From positions 1 to 32,668 of the forward strand of contig NZ_CAJXJX010000014.1 of assembly GCF_913055775.1 (NCBI RefSeq): a stretch of 32,668 nucleotides of DNA, in the 5' to 3' direction. Positions 21,381 to 28,598 of the stretch are shown here, piece after piece (positions within the stretch are counted from its first letter, which is position 1; the number at the start of each line of letters is the position of its first letter). Under the pieces are notes generated by a model, which worked only from the letters and a program-made list of their open reading frames with translations, made no database searches and was not told where the DNA came from. This DNA is from an uncultured Demequina sp. (GTDB taxonomy: Bacteria > Actinomycetota > Actinomycetes > Actinomycetales > Demequinaceae). Position numbers and translations under genes: made by a program.

Positions 21381-22691
21381 ATGTCCTTCGCGCGCGACCT
21401 CTCTCACTTGTGGCGCGCGCAGGGCTTCCGCCGCCTCACCTACGTGCGTCTGCTGTCCCAGGGTGGCGACGGCATGTTCCAGGTGGGCATCGCCGCGGCG
21501 TTCTTCTTCGACCCCACGACGGCGACCACGCCGGGCGCCATCGCCGCGGGCTTCGCGGTCCTGCTCGCTCCCTTCACGATCGTGGGGCCCTTCGTGGGTC
21601 CCCTGATCGACCGGTGGCAGCGCCAGCGCATCCTCATGTTCGGGAACCTGGTCCGGCTGAGCCTGGTAGGCGCGATCTGCGGTCTGCTGCTGATGGACGC
21701 CGCCACCTGGTCGCTGTACCTGGTCGCGCTGCTCACCCTGTCCGTGAACCGCTTCCTGCTTGCCGCAATGACGGCCGGCATCCCGCGCGTGGTCGCGCCC
21801 GAAGACCTGCTGACAGCCAACGCGATCATGCCGACCCTCGGAACCGTCGCAGCGGCCGTGGGCGGTGCCATCGGCGGCATCGTCACGTTCCTGCTGCCGG
21901 ACGTGAGCGACGCCGGCCTCGCGTTCTCCGCCCTCGTGGGCTCCGGCATCGCGTTCGGGCTGTCCGCGTGGGCGACGGTCCTCATCGGCCACTTCCAGTT
22001 GGGACCCGTCGACCCGCTCGAGCGCCTGCGCCTGATCGCGCAGGTGCGCGAACTGGGACGCGAGCTCGGGTTCGCGGTCCGCTATCTCCACGCGCGCGTG
22101 ACGCCGTTCCAGGCGCTCGGGGTCATGGCCGCCCAGCGCCTGCTCTACGGGATCATGTTCGTCGCGTCGATCCTCATCTCGCGCCACGTGCTGGGTGACC
22201 CCGACAAGCCCGAGGAGGCGCTGGGGGTCTTCACCATCGTGGTGGCGTTCGCGGCCGTGGGCTTCGGCGCAGCCGCCGTGCTGACGCCCGTGTTCAAGGA
22301 GAGGTTCTCCCGCCACTCCTGGATCGTGCTGTGCCTGATCATCGGGGCAGCGGGCCAGGCGCTGCTGGCGGTCTCGAGCGCGCCGTGGGCGCTGCTGTCC
22401 GCAGCCGTGATCGTCAGCTTCGCTGTCCAGGGCGGCAAGATCGCAGTGGACACCATCGTCCAGCGCGACACCGAGGACGGCGTGCGCGGCCGCGCCTTCA
22501 CGCTGTACGACATGGCCTACAACGTGGCCTTCATCTCGAGCGCGGTCATCGGCGGCCTGGTGCTGCCGGATGACGGCTACTCGCGACCGCTCATGGCGGC
22601 GCTCGTGGTCGTCTATCTGCTGGTCGCGCTGGTGTTCTCGCGAGCGCCACGCCAGGCATCCCCCGCCCCTACCTTGTCCTCCACGAACTAG
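21381..22691 (+). CDS. Major facilitator superfamily transporter
   Basis: A 436-residue membrane transporter with about 12 helices. Recognisable MFS features are the first-helix region LTYVRLLSQGGDGMFQVGIAAAFFF, the loop 2-3 motif GPLIDRWQRQRILMFGNLVRL and the later VRGRAFTLYDMAYNVAFISSAVIGGLVLP. It is the drug-exporter-like or macrolide-exporter-like subgroup, but the substrate is unknown. From memory, Streptomyces also has an MFS gene between ino1 and pcnA, so it may be an old member of this neighbourhood. It converges on the DUF559-type gene. Confidence 0.88.
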   Translation: MSFARDLSHLWRAQGFRRLTYVRLLSQGGDGMFQVGIAAAFFFDPTTATTPGAIAAGFAVLLAPFTIVGPFVGPLIDRWQRQRILMFGNLVRLSLVGAICGLLLMDAATWSLYLVALLTLSVNRFLLAAMTAGIPRVVAPEDLLTANAIMPTLGTVAAAVGGAIGGIVTFLLPDVSDAGLAFSALVGSGIAFGLSAWATVLIGHFQLGPVDPLERLRLIAQVRELGRELGFAVRYLHARVTPFQALGVMAAQRLLYGIMFVASILISRHVLGDPDKPEEALGVFTIVVAFAAVGFGAAAVLTPVFKERFSRHSWIVLCLIIGAAGQALLAVSSAPWALLSAAVIVSFAVQGGKIAVDTIVQRDTEDGVRGRAFTLYDMAYNVAFISSAVIGGLVLPDDGYSRPLMAALVVVYLLVALVFSRAPRQASPAPTLSSTN

Positions 22692-22725
22692 GCAGTTGGT
22701 GATCGCTTGAGCGTCGCGCCAGCCC

Positions 22726-22751
22726 CGCGTGAGGCAAGCCATGCTCACGCG
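22726..22751. terminator. Hairpin between convergent genes, overlapping a stop codon
   Basis: CGCGTGAG (22726-22733) and CTCACGCG (22744-22751) form a perfect 8-bp stem with a 10-nt loop. The right arm includes the stop codon of the leftward gene at 22745. It could terminate the MFS transcript and that of the opposing gene. Confidence 0.5.
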
Positions 22752-23650
22752 GACCTGCGGGCCAGGAGCGTGCTGAGCGCCAGCTCCCGGCACCACACCG
22801 GTCGCTCCATGATGTCGCCGTAGCCGAACCGGAGGGTGAGGATCCCCACCGACGACAGCAACGCGTCGCGCCGGATGTCGCGCACGCGCTGATCGTGACG
22901 CGCATGGCTCGCGGCGCCGTCGAGCTCGAATGCAGTTCGTGTGGCGGGATCGTAGGCGTCGAGCCGATACGTGTGGCCAGCGACGCGGACACGGTGCTGG
23001 CGAATGAGGCCCTCGAACCCCTCGCCCACCAGCACCTCGGAGGCGGCACGCTCCTCCAGGAAGCTCTCGACTCCAATCTCTGCCTGGGCGCATCGACGCA
23101 GGAGTGATGCCCGTCCTCGCGCACGCGGCATGTGGTCGAGGTGGTCACGCACGCTCTGGGCGTCGACCACGCCCGACCGGGTGAGGCCGTAGACCAGTTC
23201 TGCCCGGTCACGCTCGAGTGCGCGCCCGTAGGCGTGGATGAGAGCCAGCGCCGGATCGACCACGGGCGCGCCGTCGTGACGCTCTCTGAGCGTCGGCGGA
23301 CGGTAAGTCGAACTCGTGATGCGCAGCCACCCGGGAGACGGACGGTGGCGCCAGTGGGGCACCAGGAGGTCGACCACGTCCGGAGCCTTGGCCGCCAGAC
23401 CCGCATCGAAGAGCACACCCGCGCCCGTCAGCGCACACCCTGCGGGACCCCACGCGGCCGCGGCGTGCGAGCGGACCAGCCACGAATCTGCATGGAGGGA
23501 TGATGCGTACCTGTCGGGAAGAACCCGCGTCAGGACGCCGCGCCGGCACGCGCCTGCGATGCCGCCCCGGCTCGCGCTTGCCGTCGACTGTTCTAGAGAC
23601 AGCGTGGTCGGCGTCGCCTCGAGATGGGCGATCAGATCGGTGAGGGTCAT
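22745..23650 (-). CDS. DUF559/Vsr-like nuclease-domain protein with AbiEi-like N-terminus
   Basis: A 301-residue protein common in actinobacteria. The N-terminal third resembles the winged-helix of AbiEi-type antitoxin/regulators (SASRGGIAGACRRGVLTRVLPDRYASS, HAAAAWGPAGCALTGAGVLFDAGL). The C-terminal third is a DUF559, very-short-patch-repair-endonuclease-like (PD-(D/E)xK-type) domain: HTYRLDAYDPATRTAFELDGAASHARHDQRVRDIRRDALLSSVGILTLRFGYGDI, with an Asp and Glu-Leu-Asp-Gly in catalytic-like positions. The start is ATG 23650, preceded 6 nt upstream by TAGACC, a weak leaderless -10. No cognate toxin gene or methyltransferase is adjacent. The biological role is unknown; whether it cuts DNA is untested. 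Confidence 0.75.
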   Translation of the reverse strand: MTLTDLIAHLEATPTTLSLEQSTASASRGGIAGACRRGVLTRVLPDRYASSLHADSWLVRSHAAAAWGPAGCALTGAGVLFDAGLAAKAPDVVDLLVPHWRHRPSPGWLRITSSTYRPPTLRERHDGAPVVDPALALIHAYGRALERDRAELVYGLTRSGVVDAQSVRDHLDHMPRARGRASLLRRCAQAEIGVESFLEERAASEVLVGEGFEGLIRQHRVRVAGHTYRLDAYDPATRTAFELDGAASHARHDQRVRDIRRDALLSSVGILTLRFGYGDIMERPVWCRELALSTLLARRSA

Positions 23651-23811
23651 GCCCGAGGTCTACGCGCCCCGGCGACTCAGCGCCGCCCGGTGGCCGCCTG
23701 CACGTGGAGAAGTGCCGGCAGGCCGTTCCTGTGGATCGCCAGAGGAGCGGCCGCGTGGTCCTGGGTTGCCTCGTGCCGTCCCGATGGGTGAGGTGGGCGA
23801 GCGTCAGTGGC

Positions 23812-24372
23812 CTAGTTGGCGGTGGGGGGCAGGGGTGTGGGGGGAGGGGTGGAGGCATGGGGATCGACTGACGGCGCCTGAACCGGCACCGCAAGCAGCG
23901 CATTGCCGATCGCGCCCATCGCGATGATCGCCAGGATCGGGACCTCGACGAACGATCCCGAGGCCACGGCGATGATCGCCCACGCGAACAGCCCGAGGAC
24001 CGGGACCACGGCCAGCAGCAGCATCGCGAACGGCCGCACGCGAGAGTCGCCGCGCGGACCTCGGTGCGCCATGACGAGGATCCCGGTAGAGCACACCGCA
24101 CCCACCACGCCGAGTGCCCAGAATGCGAGAAGCTCGAGCTCTGGCCAGCCTGGCCCCAGCGAGTCAACGAGGAGGAGCAATCCCCACAGGAACGCCGCCC
24201 CGGTGGCGATCAACGCCGGCCCCGCCATCAGCCACGTGGCGGTGCGCAGGGGATACCCGCGGGAGATCGCGTCGCGCGCGCTCGGCCGCGCCCACCAGGC
24301 GATCCAGTAGCCCACCGCATAGAGCGCACCGACGACCGATACCCCCGCGACCATCAGCACGATGAGGTTCAT
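23812..24372 (-). CDS. Five-helix membrane protein coupled to pcnA
   Basis: A 186-residue hydrophobic protein of unknown family with five membrane segments (for example LIVLMVAGVSVVGALYAVGYWIAWW, LMAGPALIATGAAFLWGLLLLV, LLAFWALGVVGAVCSTGILVMA, AMLLLAVVPVLGLFAWAIIAVA) and a proline-rich C-terminal tail (PPPTPLPPTAN). The ATG at 24372 overlaps the pcnA stop as ATGA, with GGGAGG 10 nt upstream, so translation is coupled to pcnA. An ATG seven codons earlier in frame is rejected for lack of a ribosome site. Function unknown. The 161 bp to the next gene on the left hold only a weak inverted repeat. Confidence 0.7.
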   Translation of the reverse strand: MNLIVLMVAGVSVVGALYAVGYWIAWWARPSARDAISRGYPLRTATWLMAGPALIATGAAFLWGLLLLVDSLGPGWPELELLAFWALGVVGAVCSTGILVMAHRGPRGDSRVRPFAMLLLAVVPVLGLFAWAIIAVASGSFVEVPILAIIAMGAIGNALLAVPVQAPSVDPHASTPPPTPLPPTAN

Positions 24373-25826
24373 GCGCCCTGCGCCTCCCACCATGCCTGCA
24401 GCTCTGCACGAGCGCGCTCGGGCGACAGCGGCCCGTGCTCCATGCGCAGCTCGAGCATGTGCTTGTAGGCGAGGCCCACCTCGCGCCCCGGGCCGATCCC
24501 CAGGATCTCCATGATCTGGTTGCCGTCGAGGTCGGGCCGGATCGCGTCGATCTCCTCCTTCTCGCGCAGCAGCGCGATCCGCTGCTCGAGGTCGTCATAC
24601 GCGAAGGACAGGCGCTCGGCCCGGCGACGGTTGCGGGTGGTGACGTCCGCGCGAGTAAGCCGGTGGAGGCGCTCCAGCTGGTCGCCGGCGTCCGTGACGT
24701 AGCGCCGTACGGCGGAGTCGGACCACCGCGCGTCGACGTAGCCGTGGAAGCGCAGGTGCAGCTCGACCAGGTGGGTGACCGCCTTGATGGTGTCCTTGTC
24801 GAAGCGGAGCGCCTGGAGCCGCTTACGGGCCATCTTGGCGCCCACCACCTCGTGGTGGTGGAACGAGACCCCGCCGCCGGGCTCGTGCCGCTTGGTGGGC
24901 GGCTTGCCGATGTCGTGCACCAGGGCGGCGAGCCGCAGGATCAGGTCCGGCGCGGGCACCGGCCCGTCCGGCCCCGTCTCCAGGTCGATGGCCTGATCGA
25001 GCACAGTCAGCGAGTGCTCGTAGACGTCCTTGTGGTGGTGATGCTCGTCGACCTCGAGCTTCAAGGCAGGCAGCTCCGGCAGCACGTGATCGGCGAGGCC
25101 GGAGTCGACGAGCGCGGCGAGCCCGGCGCGCGGGGAGTCGCCGATCAGCAGCTTGCTCAGCTCGTCCCGCACGCGCTCGGCGGAGACGATCTCGATGCGC
25201 TCGGCCATGCGCGACATCGCCGCGAACGTGTCCGGCGCGATGTCGAAGCCCAGCTGCGACGCGAAGCGGGCGGCCCGCATCATCCGCAGGGGATCGTCGC
25301 CGAAGGACACCTCCGGCTCGACCGGCGTGCGCAGCAGCCCACCGCCCAGGTCCTCGAGACCACCGTGGAGGTCGACGAGCTCACGCGCAGGCAGCCGCAC
25401 CGCCATCGCGTTCACCGTGAAGTCGCGACGCGCGAGGTCGCCCTCGAGTGAGTCCCCGAAAGCCACCACGGGCTTGCGTGTGACGCCGTCGTACTCGTCC
25501 GCGCGGTACGTCGTGATCTCGATGACCAGGTCGCCCCGGCGCCCACCGATGGTCCCGAACTCGCGACCCATGTCCCACGTCGCGCGCGTCCACGTGGACA
25601 GCAAGCGCTCGGTCTCATCCGGCCGGGCCGATGTCGCGAAGTCGAGATCCGAGCTCGACCGCCCCAGGAACGCGTCCCGCACGGGCCCGCCGACGAGCGC
25701 GAACTCGTGGCCGGCCGCGTCGAACAGCTCCGCGAGCTCGAGCACTTCACCGGGCAGCGCATTCCACAGGAGCTCGGCTCGCTGTCGCAGCACGTCCATC
25801 GACGGCGGGGTGGGGGCGTCAGTCAC
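24369..25826 (-). CDS. pcnA: CCA tRNA nucleotidyltransferase
   Basis: A 485-residue class II nucleotidyltransferase that adds or repairs the 3' CCA of tRNAs. The head domain has FALVGGPVRDAFLG (GGPVRD about 46-51), the catalytic SSDLDFAT (about 58-65) and the RRDFTVNAMAVRLPARELVDLHGG motif, followed by DDPLRMMRAARFASQLGF. An HD domain follows (DEHHHHKDVYEHSLTVL, LAALVHDIGKPPTKRH). The start is uncertain: the frame has an ATG at 25838 and a GTG at 25826. The GTG is preferred because a GATGCT hexamer lies 7 nt upstream and GGGAGG directly before. It is divergent from the nudix gene, the usual actinobacterial arrangement, and overlaps the membrane protein gene downstream by 4 nt. Confidence 0.95.
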   Translation of the reverse strand: MTDAPTPPSMDVLRQRAELLWNALPGEVLELAELFDAAGHEFALVGGPVRDAFLGRSSSDLDFATSARPDETERLLSTWTRATWDMGREFGTIGGRRGDLVIEITTYRADEYDGVTRKPVVAFGDSLEGDLARRDFTVNAMAVRLPARELVDLHGGLEDLGGGLLRTPVEPEVSFGDDPLRMMRAARFASQLGFDIAPDTFAAMSRMAERIEIVSAERVRDELSKLLIGDSPRAGLAALVDSGLADHVLPELPALKLEVDEHHHHKDVYEHSLTVLDQAIDLETGPDGPVPAPDLILRLAALVHDIGKPPTKRHEPGGGVSFHHHEVVGAKMARKRLQALRFDKDTIKAVTHLVELHLRFHGYVDARWSDSAVRRYVTDAGDQLERLHRLTRADVTTRNRRRAERLSFAYDDLEQRIALLREKEEIDAIRPDLDGNQIMEILGIGPGREVGLAYKHMLELRMEHGPLSPERARAELQAWWEAQGA

Positions 25827-25880
25827 GCCTCCCAGCATCCCAGATGCGATCGACCAGGGTGGTCGAGCGCTCGCACGACG

Positions 25881-25890
25881 GCCGATGCGG
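25881..25890 (+). repeat. Iterated 10-mer GCCGATGCGG in the pcnA/nudix intergenic region
   Basis: An exact non-coding copy between the divergent promoters. The non-coding copies (6772, 18737, 20349, 25881) show that codon use alone does not explain the word. Confidence 0.6.
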
Positions 25891-25938
25891 TCCGTGCGGA
25901 CCGCCGCGCGGATGCCCCGGCACCGGTGCCCGGCTCGT

Positions 25939-25944
25939 TAGAGT
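25939..25944 (+). promoter_or_regulatory. -10 element of a leaderless promoter (TAGAGT)
   Basis: TAGAGT is followed by 6 nt and the ATG of the nudix gene at 25951. This promoter probably drives the overlapping nudix-DUF6049-murJ genes. Confidence 0.5.
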
Positions 25945-25950
25945 GAGGCC

Positions 25951-26496
25951 ATGCCCCGTCCGTCCGACCCGCGCCCGCAGGCGACCCCGCGACCACCCGC
26001 GGGCCACGCCCTGCGCCGCCGGCGAGAGGCGGCCGCCAAGCGCGCTGCGCAGCTGCCCGTGTCGAACGAGACCTCCGCCGGCGGCATCGCCGTCATGGTG
26101 ATCGACGGCGTCGCCTACGCGGCCTGCATCGGCCGGCGCAACCGGGCGGGACGCCTCGAGTGGTGCCTGCCCAAGGGCCACATCGAGGGCGAGGAGACCC
26201 CCGAGGAGGCCGCGGTGCGCGAGGTCGCCGAGGAGACTGGGATCGACGCCGAGATCCTCCGGCCCATCGGCGTGATCGACTACTGGTTCACCGGTGACGA
26301 CCGCCGCGTCCACAAGGTGGTGCATCACTACCTGATGGAGGCCAAGGGCGGAGTGATCACCACCGAGAACGATCCCGACCAGGAGGCGGAGATCGCCGAG
26401 TGGATCGCGATCGGCGACCTCGGGACCCGGCTCGCCTTCCCCAACGAGCGCAAGATGGCCCAGGTGGCCGCCGAGCTGCTGGCGATCGCGACGTGA
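25951..26496 (+). CDS. NUDIX hydrolase
   Basis: A 181-residue NUDIX protein. The complete Nudix box (G-x5-E-x7-REVAEETGI) spans residues 76-98, starting GHIEGEE. The first 38 residues are basic and Pro/Arg-rich and probably unstructured. The orthologous position in mycobacteria is occupied by MutT4 (from memory), but the substrate here is unknown; sanitation of oxidised nucleotides or an envelope nucleotide-sugar are both possible. A leaderless promoter precedes it. Its TGA stop overlaps the GTG start of the next gene as GTGA, so the pair is translationally coupled. Confidence 0.93.
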   Translation: MPRPSDPRPQATPRPPAGHALRRRREAAAKRAAQLPVSNETSAGGIAVMVIDGVAYAACIGRRNRAGRLEWCLPKGHIEGEETPEEAAVREVAEETGIDAEILRPIGVIDYWFTGDDRRVHKVVHHYLMEAKGGVITTENDPDQEAEIAEWIAIGDLGTRLAFPNERKMAQVAAELLAIAT

Positions 26497-28598
26497 GGCG
26501 CGCCATCGCGGCGGGCCTCGTGGCCGTCGCGACCCTCGCGCCCGGCACCCTGGCGGCCGCGACACCGGGCACCGCCGCTCTCGCCCCGCGCGCGGTCGAG
26601 GAGCCGGCGCCAGTGACCGCCATGGTCACGCAGCTGTCACCAACGATCGCGATGGGCGACGACACGGTCACCGCGGTCGTCACCCTGGACAATGGCGCGG
26701 CCACGCCCGTGGACGATGCGGTGGTCACCTTGAGCGTCACCACCGGGCCGCTGACGGACCGTTCGGCGCTCGCCGCGTTTGTCGCCGACCCAGAGTCGTC
26801 CGCGCTGCGAGAGGCGGCGATGGTCCCCGAGCCCGCGCCCATCGAGGAGGCCGCGGACGAGCAGGGCGAGCAGGACCAGGACGGCGAGGGAACTGCTGCG
26901 GACGGCGCTGATGGCGACGCGGACGCCGGTCCTGACGCCGAGCCGGTCGACGAGCCGGCGGGGATCGAGATCGGGCCGGGCGCCCGCTCGACCGTGACGG
27001 TCAGCGCGACCGCCGACGAGTTGGGGCTGCCCGCCAACACGTGGGGCGTCTACGGGCTCGTGGTCACCGTCGAGGTGGGTGGGCAGGCCACTCTTGTCGA
27101 CGCGATGCCGATCACCTGGGCCGATGCCGACGTCCCGGCACTGAACGTCGCCGTGCTCGCGCAGGCCACGGGCACCGAGGCGAGGGTCGATGCCCTCCTC
27201 GCGGCCTCCGCGATCGACGGCGTGGCCATCGCTCTCGACCCCACCGAGATCACCAACGCGACTGCCTTCGAGCACGGGCTTGTGGAGCGCGACGTGTACC
27301 GCCTCCCGGCAGGCCTGCCCGACATCACGTCCCTGGCGCACGGCGACGACGCCGAGGTGCTCGACCTGTCGCTGTCGCTCCCGGCATCCACCTCGGTGGG
27401 TGCGCTCGACGACGCGCCGTGGCTGTCCGTCCCGGCCGCCGTGGACCGCTCCAGCGTCACCTTCTCCGCCCGGCACGGCACGGCAGCCGTGCTGGCGACG
27501 CACGACGCGCCGGGTTTCGAGGACGCGGCCGATGCGGGCTCGCCAGCCGCGGAGGCGGCAGTCGACGACGGTTCGGTGACGGTGCTGGTGCCGGACGCCG
27601 GGCTCAGCGCAACGCTCGCCGACTACCGCCCGGGGACCCCTGCCGCCGCCGCCGTGCTGGTCGCGGACTCGGCGCTGACGGCGGCCCAGAGCGGTGGCGA
27701 CACGGTCCTGATCGCCCCTGGCTCCGCGTGGCGCCTGGGCGAGACGGGCGTCTCGACGCCGCTCGAGGCCCTGGCAGATGCGCCGTGGACCACGGTGGTC
27801 CCGGTCGCCGACCTCCTGGGGCAGGGCGCGAGCGGGGTCGAGCTCGTCGAGGTGCTCGACGAGGACAACGACATCGCGCCGGCCATGATCGACGCCCTCG
27901 GCTCGCGCGTGGTCGACCTGCGCACGCTCGCCGGCACCACGGCGCTGCCCGACCGGGCCCTGACGGACTGGGGAGCGCCCATCGCGCAGGCCGTTCCCGT
28001 TGCTCTCCGGAGCGACCCGACGGCGCGCGCGGCGGCGATCGGCGAGGCATTCACGACCGTCGACGCCACGCTCGGCGGCGTGCGCATCGCCGAGAGCTCG
28101 GACCTCAATCTGCTCGCGGACTCGGGCGACGTGCCCGTCACGGTCATCAACGAGCTCGACCGGCCGGTCACCGTCACCGTCGACCTCGCGAGCCTGTCGC
28201 CCAGCCTGCAGGTGGAGGACCACCCCGTGGCAACCATCCCTGCGGGCCAGGAGCTGCTCGTTCCCGTGACCGTCGAGGCGGTGTCCTCGGGCAACGTCTC
28301 GGTGTCCGTGGTGCTGCTGGGGCCCGAGGGCGACCTGATCAGCGACGTCAGCCGGTTCAGCATCCGCATCCGCGCGGACTGGGGCACCGCGGCGACGGCG
28401 GGGTTCACCGTGCTGCTCGTGCTGCTACTCATCGCAGGACTCGTGCGCACGGTTCGCCGCGGCCGCAAGGACACGAGGACTCGGCCCGGCTCGACTCCCA
28501 TGGCCCCCGAGGCCGCGCACGCGGCGGCGGCACCCGCGGGAGAGGGCTCGGACGACGGCGCCGTCCCCGAGCACGACAAGGGGACCACCGATGACTGA
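26493..28598 (+). CDS. DUF6049 family exported membrane-anchored protein
   Basis: A 701-residue protein with an N-terminal signal peptide (MRRAIAAGLVAVATLAPGTLAAATPG), a large extracellular region, one C-terminal transmembrane helix (WGTAATAGFTVLLVLLLIAGLV, about 630-651) and a charged cytoplasmic tail. The extracellular part begins and ends with beta-rich, DUF11/NPCBM-like segments (TVTAVVTLDNGAATPVDDAVVTLSV; DVPVTVINELDRPVTVTVDLASL). An acidic low-complexity insert (EEAADEQGEQDQDGEGTAADGAD) interrupts the N-terminal part. The start is GTG at 26493, overlapping the nudix stop; the stop overlaps murJ by 8 nt. In actinobacteria this family sits immediately before murJ (from memory, Rv3909 in M. 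tuberculosis), which suggests a partner in lipid II export. No biochemical function is known to me. Confidence 0.88.
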   Translation: MRRAIAAGLVAVATLAPGTLAAATPGTAALAPRAVEEPAPVTAMVTQLSPTIAMGDDTVTAVVTLDNGAATPVDDAVVTLSVTTGPLTDRSALAAFVADPESSALREAAMVPEPAPIEEAADEQGEQDQDGEGTAADGADGDADAGPDAEPVDEPAGIEIGPGARSTVTVSATADELGLPANTWGVYGLVVTVEVGGQATLVDAMPITWADADVPALNVAVLAQATGTEARVDALLAASAIDGVAIALDPTEITNATAFEHGLVERDVYRLPAGLPDITSLAHGDDAEVLDLSLSLPASTSVGALDDAPWLSVPAAVDRSSVTFSARHGTAAVLATHDAPGFEDAADAGSPAAEAAVDDGSVTVLVPDAGLSATLADYRPGTPAAAAVLVADSALTAAQSGGDTVLIAPGSAWRLGETGVSTPLEALADAPWTTVVPVADLLGQGASGVELVEVLDEDNDIAPAMIDALGSRVVDLRTLAGTTALPDRALTDWGAPIAQAVPVALRSDPTARAAAIGEAFTTVDATLGGVRIAESSDLNLLADSGDVPVTVINELDRPVTVTVDLASLSPSLQVEDHPVATIPAGQELLVPVTVEAVSSGNVSVSVVLLGPEGDLISDVSRFSIRIRADWGTAATAGFTVLLVLLLIAGLVRTVRRGRKDTRTRPGSTPMAPEAAHAAAAPAGEGSDDGAVPEHDKGTTDD

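Noticed and set aside
72-27537. The iterated 10-mer as FtsK-orienting (KOPS) or Chi-type polar sites
   Set aside because: Orientation is balanced between strands over the window (8 versus 9), whereas such sites are strongly polar on one replichore.
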